Assembly: GCA_017536205.1 (NCBI GenBank)
Contig: JAFXHX010000006.1
Location: forward strand, 1 to 64,000
Source: Clostridia bacterium
GTDB lineage: Bacteria; Bacillota; Clostridia; Christensenellales; Borkfalkiaceae
Length of the DNA stretch: 64,000 bases
Reading direction: 5' to 3'
This document shows positions 53,875 to 62,654 of the stretch, piece by piece. Both the position numbers and the translations under genes were made by a program. The notes beneath the pieces are model-generated. The model saw only the letters and a program-made list of their open reading frames with translations. It was not told the origin of the DNA and searched no databases. The first letter of the stretch is position 1, and every line of letters starts with the position of its first letter.

Positions 53875-54330
53875 TTATGCGTTTTCCGCATCAGCCTTTA
53901 CGGCTTTTTTTCTCGTTGAAGCCTTTTTAACTTCTTTTACTTCAGTTTCTGCTTCTGCAGTAACTTCTTTCTTCTTTCTAGTAGTTTTCTTAGGTGCTTC
54001 TTGTACTTCAACCTTAACTGCTACGTCAAGCGACTTTCCGCACTTTTTGCAAACTCTAACCTTTTTATCGTCGATAACTGCGTGTGCTACTCTCGTTGCT
54101 TTTCCGCAAGCGGGGCAGATTACGAGTACGTTAGAAGCATCGATAGGACCTTCTTTTTTGATGATTTGGCTGGTTTCTTGTGCAGAACGTGCTTTACGGC
54201 TCTTTGATTGAACGTTTACGCCTTCAACAACTACTTTGTTAGCCTTGGGCATAACCGATAAAACTTTACCGGTCTTTTTAACGTCTTTACCCGTAATAAC
54301 TACGACGGTATCATTCTTTTTTACTTTCAT
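53875..54330 (-). CDS. rplX: 50S ribosomal protein L24 with C-terminal charged tail
   Basis: KOW domain (1-60; DTVVVITGKDVKKTGKVLSVMP) and the usual four-cysteine part VICPACGKATRV...VCKKCGK (70-100). Residues 107-151 are an added tail of alternating lysine- and glutamate-rich segments (KKTTRKKKEVTAEAETE). Typical L24 is about 100-105 residues; this is 151. Confidence 0.95.
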   Translation of the reverse strand: MKVKKNDTVVVITGKDVKKTGKVLSVMPKANKVVVEGVNVQSKSRKARSAQETSQIIKKEGPIDASNVLVICPACGKATRVAHAVIDDKKVRVCKKCGKSLDVAVKVEVQEAPKKTTRKKKEVTAEAETEVKEVKKASTRKKAVKADAENA

Positions 54331-54340
54331 AATACTCTCC

Positions 54341-54709
54341 TTACAACACTTCCGGAGCGAGAGATATAATTTTTATAAACTCTCTTTCACGAAGTTCTCT
54401 TGCAACGGGTCCGAAAATACGGGTTCCTTTGGGCTGTTTGTTATTGTCGATAATAACTGCTGCGTTGTCGTCGAATCTAATGTGAGTACCGTCGGGTCTT
54501 CTTAAACCTTTAGCGCTTCTTACGATAACGGCTTTAACAACGTCACCTTTCTTAACTGCGCCACCGGGGGTTGCGGTTTTAACACTTGCAACGATAACGT
54601 CGCCGATGTTACCACTTCTTCTAAATGAACCACCTAATACTCTAATGCACATTATTTCTTTGGCGCCGGAGTTATCTGCTACTTTTAATCTGGTTTGTGG
54701 TTGTATCAT
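54341..54709 (-). CDS. rplN: 50S ribosomal protein L14
   Basis: 122 residues; [24 protein letters not shown] start and [14 protein letters not shown] near 102 are diagnostic. Confidence 0.97.
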   Translation of the reverse strand: MIQPQTRLKVADNSGAKEIMCIRVLGGSFRRSGNIGDVIVASVKTATPGGAVKKGDVVKAVIVRSAKGLRRPDGTHIRFDDNAAVIIDNNKQPKGTRIFGPVARELREREFIKIISLAPEVL

Positions 54710-54725
54710 TTTCGCATCCTCCTAA

Positions 54726-54980
54726 TTACTTCGCCTTTTCAACGATTTCAGCAACTCTCCAGTTTTTGGTTTTAGAGAGTTTTCTGGTTTCAACGATTCT
54801 TACTTTATCGCCGATACCACACTCGTTGTTTTCGTCGTGTGCTTTGAACTTAACGGTTTTCGTGATGGTTTTCTTATAAAGAGGATGTTTTCTTTTATCG
54901 GTTACTTCTACAACAACGGTTTTGTCCATTTTGTCAGAAACAACTAAACCAACTCTTTCTTTTCTAATATTTCTTTCCAT
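54726..54980 (-). CDS. rpsQ: 30S ribosomal protein S17
   Basis: 84 residues; [19 protein letters not shown] and [25 protein letters not shown]. Primary 16S rRNA binder. Confidence 0.97.
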   Translation of the reverse strand: MERNIRKERVGLVVSDKMDKTVVVEVTDKRKHPLYKKTITKTVKFKAHDENNECGIGDKVRIVETRKLSKTKNWRVAEIVEKAK

Positions 54981-54994
54981 TTTCTACTCCTCCG

Positions 54995-55189
54995 TTACGC
55001 CTTTAATTCTCTTTCACGGATAATGGTCTTAACTCTTGCAATATCCTTTTTAACGCCACTAATAACGTTAGGATTTTCAAGTTGACCAGTTGCGTGACGG
55101 AAACGAAGGTTAAATAATTCTTCTTTTAACGAAGCGAGTTTTTGAACTAATTCGTCGTTCGTCATTTCTTTAATTTCTTTCGCTTTCAT
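54995..55189 (-). CDS. rpmC: 50S ribosomal protein L29
   Basis: 64 residues; [27 protein letters not shown] is the conserved helix pair. Start shares a base with the rplP stop. Confidence 0.97.
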   Translation of the reverse strand: MKAKEIKEMTNDELVQKLASLKEELFNLRFRHATGQLENPNVISGVKKDIARVKTIIRERELKA

Positions 55190-55617
55190 TAACCTTCACC
55201 GCCTTCTAAATCTACTTTCTTAACGAATTTAGTCTTAACAGGTAATTTGTGGCCTGCAAGACGCATTGCTTCTCTTGCAACTGATTCGTCAACGCCCGAC
55301 ATTTCAAACATTACTCTGCCCGGCTTTACTACTGCAACCCAGTATTCAACTGAACCTTTACCTGAACCCATTCTGGTTTCAGCAGGTTTTTGAGTGATGG
55401 GTTTGTGGGGGAAGATATCAATCCAAACCTTACCGCCACGTTTAATAAATCTGGTCATTGCGATACGCGCTGCTTCTATTTGGTTAGAAGTAACCCAAGC
55501 GGGTTCGAGCGCAACGAGACCGTAATCGCCGTAAGCAACGATGTTGCCCTTGTTAGCCTTACCGGTCATTCTACCGCGATGAACTCTTCTTCTTTTAACT
55601 CTTTTAGGCATCAACAT
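55189..55617 (-). CDS. rplP: 50S ribosomal protein L16
   Basis: 142 residues; [17 protein letters not shown] start, [24 protein letters not shown] near 75. The ATG at 55617 gives the standard MLxPKR start; two codons later another ATG would also serve. Confidence 0.97.
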   Translation of the reverse strand: MLMPKRVKRRRVHRGRMTGKANKGNIVAYGDYGLVALEPAWVTSNQIEAARIAMTRFIKRGGKVWIDIFPHKPITQKPAETRMGSGKGSVEYWVAVVKPGRVMFEMSGVDESVAREAMRLAGHKLPVKTKFVKKVDLEGGEG

Positions 55618-55619
55618 AA

Positions 55620-56282
55620 TTAAGCTTCGCCTCCTTCGGTGGTCTTCTTACCGCCTAAAACTTCGCCCTTGTAAATCCAAACTTTAATACCGATAATACC
55701 AAAGGTGGTGTGGGCTTCTGCAAGACCGTAATCGATGTCTGCACGGAGAGTTTGAAGGGGAATTGAACCTTCGTGATATTGCTCTGAACGTGCGATTTCG
55801 GCACCGTCAAGTCTTCCGCTAACCATAACTTTAATACCCTTAACACCCATTCTCATTGCTCTTGAAATTGCTTGTTTCATCGAACGACGGAACGATGCTC
55901 TCTTTTCAAGTTGAGAAGCGATGTTTTCTGCAACGAGTTGCGCGTCACGATCGGGCTTTTTAACTTCTACGATATTGATAGCGATTTGCTTGCCGTTTGC
56001 AATTTTTGCAAGGTTTTGCTTCATAACTTCAATTTCAGCACCTGCTTTACCGATTAAAACACCAGGTCTTGCAGTGAAAACGGTTACGGCAACCTTGTTT
56101 GCTGCTCTTTCAATTTTAATTGAAGAAACTGCTGCTTGATAGTAGGTGGCTTTAATGTACTTTCTAAGTTCGTAATCTTCTTTAAGATTTACAGAGAAAG
56201 CCTTTTTGTCGGCATACCATTGAGTATCCCAATCTTTAATTATTCCGACTCTTAATCCGTGTGGATTTACTTTCTGTCCCAT
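55620..56282 (-). CDS. rpsC: 30S ribosomal protein S3
   Basis: 220 residues; [23 protein letters not shown] start, KH domain [19 protein letters not shown] near 73, and [24 protein letters not shown] near 135. Confidence 0.97.
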   Translation of the reverse strand: MGQKVNPHGLRVGIIKDWDTQWYADKKAFSVNLKEDYELRKYIKATYYQAAVSSIKIERAANKVAVTVFTARPGVLIGKAGAEIEVMKQNLAKIANGKQIAINIVEVKKPDRDAQLVAENIASQLEKRASFRRSMKQAISRAMRMGVKGIKVMVSGRLDGAEIARSEQYHEGSIPLQTLRADIDYGLAEAHTTFGIIGIKVWIYKGEVLGGKKTTEGGEA

Positions 56283-56295
56283 AATTTCCTCCTAC

Positions 56296-56684
56296 TTACT
56301 TAGCCATTACATCAAGGATAACCGTGATGTGGCTGGTGCGCTTTAATATTCTAAACGCTCTGCCGTGACCCATAGGTCTCATTCTCTTAAGAGTGGGCCT
56401 TGGTCAGCGTAACAAACGGCAACCTTAAGGTCGTCTTTGTTCATGCCGAGGTTGTGTTCTGCGTTAGCGGCTGCAGATAAAACGACTTTCTTAATAGGTT
56501 CAGCGCCTGCTTTAGACGTGTTTTCTAAAATAGCAACGGCGTCGTTAACGCTTTTACCTCTAATGATGTCGAGAACTACTCTTACTTTGTAAGGAGATAT
56601 TCTAACGAATCTGGCAGTTGCTTTAGCGCGTCTGTCTTTATTTTCCTCAATACGTTGAGTTTTTAATTTCATATTAGTAGCCAT
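56296..56684 (-). CDS. rplV: 50S ribosomal protein L22, frameshifted by one base
   Basis: The frame from ATG 56684 reads a normal L22 ([48 protein letters not shown]) but stops at 56379 after LLRE. Reading in the -1 frame from about 56398 continues as [19 protein letters not shown] and [13 protein letters not shown] to TAA at 56298-56296, which is exactly the missing conserved C-terminus. One base appears lost in GGCCCACTC (56399-56391, minus strand), where the family needs GGC-CCN-ACT. L22 is essential, so a sequencing or assembly error is most likely. Confidence 0.9.
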
Positions 56685-56695
56685 TTTCTATCTCC

Positions 56696-56974
56696 TTATC
56701 TTCCGCCGGTGGTCTTCGCGCCTGCGTGACCTTTGAACGTTCTGGTGGGAGCAAACTCACCGAGCTTGCAACCTACCATATCTTCGGTTATATACACGGG
56801 AACGTGCTTTCTACCGTCGTGTACCGCTATGGTATGTCCTACCATTTGGGGGAATATAGTTGATGCTCTTGACCAGGTTTTAAGAACGGTTTTCTTGTTC
56901 TCAGCGTTAAGAGCCTCTACTCTTTTTAATAATCTTTCCTGGACGTAAGGTCCTTTTTTAACACTTCTACTCAT
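56696..56974 (-). CDS. rpsS: 30S ribosomal protein S19
   Basis: 92 residues; [19 protein letters not shown] start, [29 protein letters not shown], and [16 protein letters not shown] end. Confidence 0.97.
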   Translation of the reverse strand: MSRSVKKGPYVQERLLKRVEALNAENKKTVLKTWSRASTIFPQMVGHTIAVHDGRKHVPVYITEDMVGCKLGEFAPTRTFKGHAGAKTTGGR

Positions 56975-56992
56975 TTATAGTTCCTCCAAAAG

Positions 56993-57820
56993 TTAGTTAA
57001 CTCTCTTCAAAATGAACTTGTCGGTTCTATTCTTCTTCTTTCTCGTCTTGTAACCAAGAGCAGGTTTACCCCAAGGAGTAACAGGACCGCTTCTACCGAT
57101 GGGCGCTCTACCCTCACCACCACCGTGTGGGTGGTCGCAGGGGTTCATAACCGAACCGCGAACGGTAGGTCTAATACCCATGTGTCTAACCTTACCGGCT
57201 TTACCGATACGGATAATTTCGTGGTCAAGGTTACCAACTTGGCCGATAGTTGCTTTGCACTTAACGAGAATTAAACGCATTTCACCGCTGGGCATTTTAA
57301 CTTGAGCGTACTTAGCGTCTTTAGCCATAAGTTGTGCAGCAACGCCTGCTGCTCTTACGAGTTGACCGCCTTTGCCAGGTTGAAGTTCTATGTTGTGAAT
57401 CATAGTACCAACGGGAATATTTTCAATTGCGAGTGCGTTACCAGGCTTAATATCTGCGCCAGCACCGCTTAAAATCTTGTCGCCTACGTTTAAGCCAACG
57501 GGAGCAAGAATATATCTCTTTTCACCGTCTGCATAACATAAAAGCGCAATGTTAGCCGACCTGTTGGGGTCGTATTCGATAGTTTTAACAACTGCCTCGA
57601 TACCGTCTTTATTTCTCTTGAAGTCGATAATACGGTATTTTCTCTTGTTGCCGCCACCGTGATGTCTTACGGTAATTTTACCTTGAGCGTTACGGCCGGC
57701 TTTGTGCTTTTGGTCTTCTAAAAGCGACTTTTCAGGAGTTGTACAGGTAATTTCTTCAAACGAGCTTACCGTCATAAAACGGCGAGCGGCAGAAGTAGGT
57801 TTATATCTTTTAATACCCAT
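56993..57820 (-). CDS. rplB: 50S ribosomal protein L2
   Basis: 275 residues; [24 protein letters not shown] start, [22 protein letters not shown], and [19 protein letters not shown] containing the histidine near the peptidyl-transferase centre. Confidence 0.97.
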   Translation of the reverse strand: MGIKRYKPTSAARRFMTVSSFEEITCTTPEKSLLEDQKHKAGRNAQGKITVRHHGGGNKRKYRIIDFKRNKDGIEAVVKTIEYDPNRSANIALLCYADGEKRYILAPVGLNVGDKILSGAGADIKPGNALAIENIPVGTMIHNIELQPGKGGQLVRAAGVAAQLMAKDAKYAQVKMPSGEMRLILVKCKATIGQVGNLDHEIIRIGKAGKVRHMGIRPTVRGSVMNPCDHPHGGGEGRAPIGRSGPVTPWGKPALGYKTRKKKNRTDKFILKRVN

Positions 57821-57835
57821 TATTTTATCCTCCTA

Positions 57836-58126
57836 TTATGCTAAAGAATCGAAGAACTCGATGCTCTTGCTATCTGCCTTAAGTTGAACGATGGCTTTCT
57901 TGTAAGAAGGAGTGTAACCTTCGTTTCTACCCATTCTTTTAAGTTTGCCACGGCAGTTAGCAGTGTTAACCGAATCAACTTTAACGCCGAAAAGTTTTTC
58001 AATGGCAAGTTTGATTTCGGTTTTGTTTGCCTTTTTATCTACGATGAAAACGTATTTCTTAGTTGCTATATCAGCGTAACTCTTTTCAGTTAAAAGAGGT
58101 CTGATAATAATATCTCTTTCTTTCAT
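57836..58126 (-). CDS. rplW: 50S ribosomal protein L23
   Basis: 96 residues; [34 protein letters not shown] and [28 protein letters not shown]. Shares one base with the rplD stop. Lies at the polypeptide exit. Confidence 0.97.
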   Translation of the reverse strand: MKERDIIIRPLLTEKSYADIATKKYVFIVDKKANKTEIKLAIEKLFGVKVDSVNTANCRGKLKRMGRNEGYTPSYKKAIVQLKADSKSIEFFDSLA

Positions 58127-58749
58127 TATTCTTCACAAGCCTCCTGTAACGAGTCGATAGCCTTTTTATCAACTACGATAACTGCGTTTTTAACAACTTC
58201 GTAAGTGCTTAAAAGGTCCATCGAAATAGTGCTGAGCGTAGGAACGTTTCTTGCTGCTCTAATAACTAAAGCGTCGTTTTCGTGTAAAACCATTAAAACG
58301 GTCTTTTCAAACTTGAACGCGTCAAGGAAGGCAACCATTTCTTTGGTCTTGCCGTTTTCTACGGCGATATTGTCGATAACGTAGAATTGTTCGTCGGCAA
58401 CCTTTTTAGAAAGTGCGCTGAAAAGTGCAACCTTCTTAGCGAACTTGTTCATCTTTTTAGAGAAATCTCTTGACTTGGGAGCAAATACCACGCCACCTTT
58501 AATCCATTGTGGTGCTCTAGTTGAGCCTTGACGTGCGCTACCAGTACCTTTTTGTCTCCAGGGCTTTTTGCCACCGCCTCTTACTTCAGAACGGGTTAAA
58601 GTGCTTTTAGTACCTTGACGTTCGTTTGCAAGACGGGTTACTACTGCTTGGTGAATTAAAGGTTCGTTATATTCGATATCGAAGATTTCGCTAAGTTCCA
58701 TAGAGCCAACTTCTTGACCCTTCATATTAAATACTTTAACGTTTGGCAT
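58126..58749 (-). CDS. rplD: 50S ribosomal protein L4
   Basis: 207 residues; the rRNA-contacting loop [30 protein letters not shown] (about 58-87) is intact. L4 represses its own operon in several bacteria; a candidate target is the long S10 leader at 59760-60018. Confidence 0.97.
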   Translation of the reverse strand: MPNVKVFNMKGQEVGSMELSEIFDIEYNEPLIHQAVVTRLANERQGTKSTLTRSEVRGGGKKPWRQKGTGSARQGSTRAPQWIKGGVVFAPKSRDFSKKMNKFAKKVALFSALSKKVADEQFYVIDNIAVENGKTKEMVAFLDAFKFEKTVLMVLHENDALVIRAARNVPTLSTISMDLLSTYEVVKNAVIVVDKKAIDSLQEACEE

Positions 58750-58760
58750 AGTGTTCTCCT

Positions 58761-59393
58761 TTAAGCCTTAACGCTCTTTTGAATGGTAACGATACCACCC
58801 TTTGCACCGGGAATAGCACCTTTAACTAAAAGTACGTTCCTAGCCGTGTCGACTTTCACGATTTCAAGGTTTTGAACGGTTACTCTTTCGCTACCGTAGT
58901 GACCAGGCATATGTTTGTTCTTGAATACTCTTGAAGGGTCGCTTATAGAACCCATAGAACCAACTTCTCTGTGAACGGGGCCGGTACCGTGAGTCATTTT
59001 AAGTCTGTGTTGATTCCAACGTTTGATAACGCCGGCAAAACCGTGACCTTTAGTGGTACCAACAACGTCAACCTTGTCGCCTTCTGCGAAAACGTCAACG
59101 GTTACTTGCTTACCTACTTCGTAAGCAGAAACGTCGTCGAATCTAAACTCTTTTAAAACTCTTTGAGGAGCAACGCCAGCCTTTTTGAACTGACCTGCTT
59201 CGGGCTTGTTAAGAGTAGCTTCTTTAACTTCGTCAAAACCGAGTTTAACAGCCGCATAACCATCTTTTTCAACAGATTTAAGTTGAACAACGGGGCACGG
59301 ACCTGCTACTACTACGGTTACGGGGATTACTTTTCCGTCTGCGGAAAAGATCTGCGTCATACCTAATTTCTTTCCAATGATTGCTTTATACAT
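58761..59393 (-). CDS. rplC: 50S ribosomal protein L3
   Basis: 210 residues; [16 protein letters not shown] start, [35 protein letters not shown] near 113 and [20 protein letters not shown]. Confidence 0.97.
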   Translation of the reverse strand: MYKAIIGKKLGMTQIFSADGKVIPVTVVVAGPCPVVQLKSVEKDGYAAVKLGFDEVKEATLNKPEAGQFKKAGVAPQRVLKEFRFDDVSAYEVGKQVTVDVFAEGDKVDVVGTTKGHGFAGVIKRWNQHRLKMTHGTGPVHREVGSMGSISDPSRVFKNKHMPGHYGSERVTVQNLEIVKVDTARNVLLVKGAIPGAKGGIVTIQKSVKA

Positions 59394-59454
59394 TGATAAA
59401 GTTCACCTCCAAATTATTTACAATTTAATGTATTATTGATTTTTAAACCGTTTA

Positions 59455-59754
59455 TTACAGTTTGATTTTAACGTCAACACCAGCGGGTAAGTGAATGCTG
59501 TTTAAAATGTTAGCGTTGGTCGAGTAGATGTCGATAAGTCTTTTGTGGGTTCTTATTTCGAACTGCTCTCTGCTGTCCTTATACTTGTGGGGAGAACGTA
59601 AAATAGTTACGATTTCCTTTTCAGTAGGAAGGGGGATAGGACCGCTTATTTTAGCGCCTGCTTTCTTCATCGTTTCAACGATTCTTTCAGTCGCTTGGTC
59701 AACCATTTTGTGGTCGTAAGCTGCCAATTTGATTCTAATTTTTTGACCTGCCAT
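59455..59754 (-). CDS. rpsJ: 30S ribosomal protein S10
   Basis: 99 residues; [18 protein letters not shown] start, [39 protein letters not shown]. First gene of the superoperon; AAGGAG site. The 61 bases to rplC hold no gene. Confidence 0.97.
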   Translation of the reverse strand: MAGQKIRIKLAAYDHKMVDQATERIVETMKKAGAKISGPIPLPTEKEIVTILRSPHKYKDSREQFEIRTHKRLIDIYSTNANILNSIHLPAGVDVKIKL

Positions 59755-59759
59755 TTTCT

Positions 59760-60018
59760 TAATTTTCTCCTTTTTTATACTAACTTTTGTAATGCAGTCA
59801 ACATTGCCGTGTGTGTCACGCGTTTTGGCATTAAAAAATCACTCGCAACTGTGTTATTTAAAGCGAATGACCTAGTAATACCATTGGGCATGGTTAGTCG
59901 CAAGAGTTATACTCTCACATTTGTCAACGAAAATTATCTTCTTCTTATTTTAACGGGTTCCGGAGCCGTTAAAACTTAAAGTTTAAGTAACTTTTCGCAT
60001 CTTCCCTATAAACACAGC
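59760..60018 (-). promoter_or_regulatory. Long structured 5' leader of the S10 superoperon
   Basis: About 260 transcribed bases precede rpsJ. On the minus strand they include the strong hairpin TTTTAACGG...CCGTTAAAA (near 59978-59950), CCAT-GCCCA-ATGG, and a long-range stem ACTC..GCGACT with AGTTGCGAGT (about 59909-59834). The size and position fit an L4-type autoregulatory leader, but I do not recognise a named consensus. Confidence 0.5.
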
Positions 60019-60024
60019 GTAAAT

Positions 60025-60053
60025 ATAATATAATATTTTAAAAGTATTGTCAA
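60025..60053 (-). promoter_or_regulatory. Promoter of the S10 superoperon
   Basis: Minus strand: -35 TTGACA (60053-60048), 17-base spacer, -10 TATTAT (60030-60025). No other strong promoter is evident until rplQ, 15 kb downstream. Confidence 0.85.
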
Positions 60054-60098
60054 ACGTTTTAACGCACTTTTTAAAAATATTTTTAGACTAAAAAAGCC

Positions 60099-60127
60099 TT
60101 GCCAAACTGCTATAATTGTGCTAAACT
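60099..60127 (+). promoter_or_regulatory. Promoter of the mgtE leader transcript
   Basis: An extended -10, TGC-TATAAT (60108-60116), would start transcription near 60123. An overlapping alternative is TTGCCA (60099-60104), 17 bases, TAAACT (60122-60127). Divergent from the S10 promoter. Confidence 0.7.
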
Positions 60128-60149
60128 AAAACCAAAAGGAGGTACGGTT

Positions 60150-60227
60150 ATGAATAGTGAACCTAATCCGCGAAGTAGCGTAAAACTTAAACTAACCTTA
60201 AACCGTATCTTGGGGCGCGCATTATAA
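60150..60227 (+). CDS. mgtL-like leader peptide upstream of mgtE
   Basis: A 25-codon ORF with an excellent Shine-Dalgarno (AAAAGGAGGT, ATG seven bases after GGAGG). The peptide starts MNSEPNPRSS and continues basic and hydrophobic (VKLKLTLNR, then ILGRAL). This layout, an E-P-x-P stretch right after the start and a basic LKL stretch, resembles enterobacterial MgtL (starting MEPDPTP, then RRRLKL), whose ribosome falls off the mRNA at low magnesium. It is followed by a hairpin region and a terminator before mgtE. A regulatory rather than a functional peptide is proposed; the homology is by layout, not proven descent. Confidence 0.7.
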   Translation: MNSEPNPRSSVKLKLTLNRILGRAL

Positions 60228-60299
60228 CGCATATGCGTGCGCGCGCGTTTCTATATATAAATAGAGCCCCGACCGTGCGGTTTCGGGGTTTTATAATTT
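60210..60299 (+). terminator. Attenuator: intrinsic terminator with competing antiterminator ahead of mgtE
   Basis: Terminator: CCCCGA (60267-60272) with TCGGGG (60283-60288), inner CCG/CGG, then TTTTATAATTT. Competing pairing: TTGGGGC (60210-60216, last codons of the leader ORF) can pair with GCCCCGA (60266-60272), and AAACCG (60200-60205) with CGGTTT (60278-60283). A ribosome reaching the end of the leader would hide these and allow termination. In between, GCGCGCA/TGCGCGC and the palindrome ACGCATATGCGT form a further strong hairpin. Confidence 0.75.
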
Positions 60300-60318
60300 C
60301 CAAAAGGAGATAACGTAT

Positions 60319-61752
60319 ATGGAAAACGAAAAATTAAACGAGGAACTTTACGAAGTTCCTGAAAAACCAGATTTTACCGAAGAACTTCTTTCTATTATTC
60401 GTGGCGACTTAAAAGTTAGCGAACTTAAAGATAAACTTGAAGAGTACCACGATAACGATATTGCAGAAGTTATTCCCCTACTCGAACCTATCGAACGTAA
60501 AAAACTTTATAAAACGCTTGGCGACGAAGCCGTTTCTAATATATTTGCCTACCTTGAAAACGTTGAAGACTATATTGCCGAACTCGACGATGAAAAGGCT
60601 GCCGACATTATTGAAGAAATGGACGCCGATGACGCTATTGACGTTTTATCTGAACTTACCGAAGAGCGCAAGCAAGATATTATTACGCTTATCGAGCCCG
60701 AGGCGCAAGCAGACATTAAACTTATTGATAGTTACGATGAAGATAAAATAGGTAGCCGAATGACTACTAACTTCATTTCTATTAAAAAGACGTTTACAGT
60801 AAAGCAAGCAATGCGCGCGCTTATTAAGCAGGCTGCCGATAACGATAACATTTCTACCATTTACGCCGTTGAAGAAGATGAAACATTTTTTGGCGCAATA
60901 GAACTTCGCGACCTTGTTATTGCAAGGGAAACCACACCCCTTGAAGATATTATAGTAACCAACTACCCTTACGTTTACGCTAACGAAACTACTGCAGAGT
61001 GTATCGAACAGTTAAAAGATTACAGCGAAGACAGTATTCCCGTTTTAGACGGCGACAATAAACTCATCGGCGTAATTACCGCATCTGACATAGTTGAAGC
61101 AGTTGACGAAGAACTTGGCGACGACTACGCAAAACTTGCCGGTTTAACTTCTGCAGAAGACCTTGACGAGCCACTTTTTAAAAGTATTGCTAAACGCATA
61201 CCTTGGCTTGTAGTTTTATTAGTTTTAGGAACGCTAATTGCAACCGTTATTCAAAGTTTTCAGGCGTTTATACCAACCAACCTTATTATACTTTACACCT
61301 TTCAAAGTCTAATACTTGGTATGAGTGGTAACGCGGGAACTCAAAGCCTTGGCGTTACTATCAGGCTTTTAAGCGACGAAACGCTTACCTTTAAAGAAAA
61401 AATTAAGTTTATACTTAAAGAACTTCGCGTTGGCTTTTTTAACGGACTTATTATAGGACTTTTAGCCTTTTTAGTTATTGGCGTTTACGTTCAGTTTTTT
61501 GAAAAAAGTTTCGTTGAAACGTTTAACGTATCGGGCTTTGCAGTTTCGGCGTGCATAGGCATATCGCTACTTGTTTCAATGGTTATTGCAAGCCTTGACG
61601 GAACGCTTATTCCCATACTCTTTAAAAAGATAGGAATTGACCCTGCGGTTGCATCCGGTCCACTTATTACGACCATTAACGACCTAGTTGCAGTTTTAGT
61701 TTATTACGGTACTTCACTTATACTTTTAGTTTCGGTGCTTGGACTTGCTTAA
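60319..61752 (+). CDS. mgtE: Magnesium transporter MgtE
   Basis: 477-residue magnesium channel. Cytoplasmic N domain of repeated acidic helices (20-130; DNDIAEVIPLL, ADIIEEMDADDAIDVLSEL), two CBS domains (about 138-265; SIPVLDGDNKLIGVITASDIVEAV), a plug helix, and five membrane segments (about 290-475) with the pore region GNAGTQSLGVTIRLL near 340 and DPAVASGPLITTINDLVAVLVYY near 440. The protein gates itself by magnesium through its cytosolic domain. AAAAGGAGA ribosome binding site. Expression is probably also controlled by the leader peptide and attenuator upstream. Monocistronic. Confidence 0.96.
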   Translation: MENEKLNEELYEVPEKPDFTEELLSIIRGDLKVSELKDKLEEYHDNDIAEVIPLLEPIERKKLYKTLGDEAVSNIFAYLENVEDYIAELDDEKAADIIEEMDADDAIDVLSELTEERKQDIITLIEPEAQADIKLIDSYDEDKIGSRMTTNFISIKKTFTVKQAMRALIKQAADNDNISTIYAVEEDETFFGAIELRDLVIARETTPLEDIIVTNYPYVYANETTAECIEQLKDYSEDSIPVLDGDNKLIGVITASDIVEAVDEELGDDYAKLAGLTSAEDLDEPLFKSIAKRIPWLVVLLVLGTLIATVIQSFQAFIPTNLIILYTFQSLILGMSGNAGTQSLGVTIRLLSDETLTFKEKIKFILKELRVGFFNGLIIGLLAFLVIGVYVQFFEKSFVETFNVSGFAVSACIGISLLVSMVIASLDGTLIPILFKKIGIDPAVASGPLITTINDLVAVLVYYGTSLILLVSVLGLA

Positions 61753-61754
61753 AT

Positions 61755-61790
61755 AAAAAAACTCTCACGAAAAGTGAGAGTTTTTTAGTT
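61755..61790. terminator. Bidirectional terminator
   Basis: ACTCTCAC-GAAA-GTGAGAGT with A7 before and T6 after, between convergent mgtE and the lipoprotein gene. Confidence 0.92.
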
Positions 61791-62642
61791 TTATTTAAGT
61801 TTAAAGTTTTTAACGGTGAACACGGTGTTTGGTAAAGTGCGAATATCTTGAATTAAATCGTCGTTTGTAATTTTTTCGTATAAAGCGTGGTTAGCGTCTT
61901 CGGTTTTAGAAGTAACTTCAATCAAGCCGTTTGCGCCTTGAATATAATATTCCCCGTCGTCGTTAACGAAATAATCAAAGCCGTTTTCGTAAGTTTGAGC
62001 GTCGTTTACACGGTCGCCTGCGTAGCGAAGTTTAACGTTTCCGTCTTCATCGATAGCGTTATCTTGAAGTGCTTCTCTTAACGCTTCAACCGATTCGGTA
62101 TCCATATAGCCGAACACGCAGTAATCAGCAGCGCTAAACACTTCGTAATTTGCGCTTAAAACAACGGCAAACTTAATTTTTGCAGTATCGTATCTAGAAG
62201 AAGTGGTCGTGCTAGTATCTGCATCGCGAAGCATTATAAGCGCACCCGTTTTAATGGCGTTTTTGGTTTTCCAACCGTTATTTGTAAACTCGCCTTTTAT
62301 AGTTTCAAAGTTGGCGTCGTTTATTCTTTGATATTCGCCGTTTGATACGTTATATTCACCCAAAACCGCACAGTCTTGCGATTTGGTAAGAACTATTGCG
62401 CTGTTTTCGTAAACGTCTTCTTTAAAGTATTTTATAAGTTTTTTAGTGGTTTCGGGAGCAAACGTTTTGTAAAGCGATAAAGTTGCGTTTATGCTTTGAG
62501 CACCGTCTGCGTCTTCGTATGCGATGGTAAAAGAAACGTCTTGAATAACGCTACCGTTAGCAGTGTAAGGACAACCTGCCAAGGTAAACGTTAACGCAAA
62601 TAAAATAATAGTGGTTACAATTTTAGTTATAGCCTTTTTCAT
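61791..62642 (-). CDS. Lipoprotein, possibly cyclophilin-like peptidyl-prolyl isomerase
   Basis: 283 residues with a lipoprotein signal: basic start, hydrophobic stretch and lipobox LAGC (cysteine near 24). The mature part has the order of a cyclophilin barrel (SLYKTFAPETTKKLIKYFKEDVYENSAIVLTK, then GEFTNNGWKTKNAIKTGALIMLRD, KFAVVLSANY, VFGYMDTESVEALREAL), but catalytic residues are not well kept. Hence a folding-helper role outside the membrane is tentative. Followed at its 5' side by a zinc-ribbon membrane protein, 12 bases away. Confidence 0.55.
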   Translation of the reverse strand: MKKAITKIVTTIILFALTFTLAGCPYTANGSVIQDVSFTIAYEDADGAQSINATLSLYKTFAPETTKKLIKYFKEDVYENSAIVLTKSQDCAVLGEYNVSNGEYQRINDANFETIKGEFTNNGWKTKNAIKTGALIMLRDADTSTTTSSRYDTAKIKFAVVLSANYEVFSAADYCVFGYMDTESVEALREALQDNAIDEDGNVKLRYAGDRVNDAQTYENGFDYFVNDDGEYYIQGANGLIEVTSKTEDANHALYEKITNDDLIQDIRTLPNTVFTVKNFKLK

Positions 62643-62654
62643 AATGTTCTCCGT

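Noticed and set aside
56379..56684. Programmed -1 frameshifting in rplV
   Set aside because: No X-XXY-YYZ slippery heptamer, and L22 is not known to use recoding; an assembly or sequencing error is simpler.
59695..59979. 94-codon + strand ORF in the S10 leader region
   Set aside because: No ribosome binding site, overlaps rpsJ start and leader hairpins; no protein family features.
60123..60318. M-box (ykoK) magnesium riboswitch upstream of mgtE
   Set aside because: The leader is about 195 bases and occupied by a short ORF with strong SD plus a terminator; the multi-stem M-box architecture is not visible.
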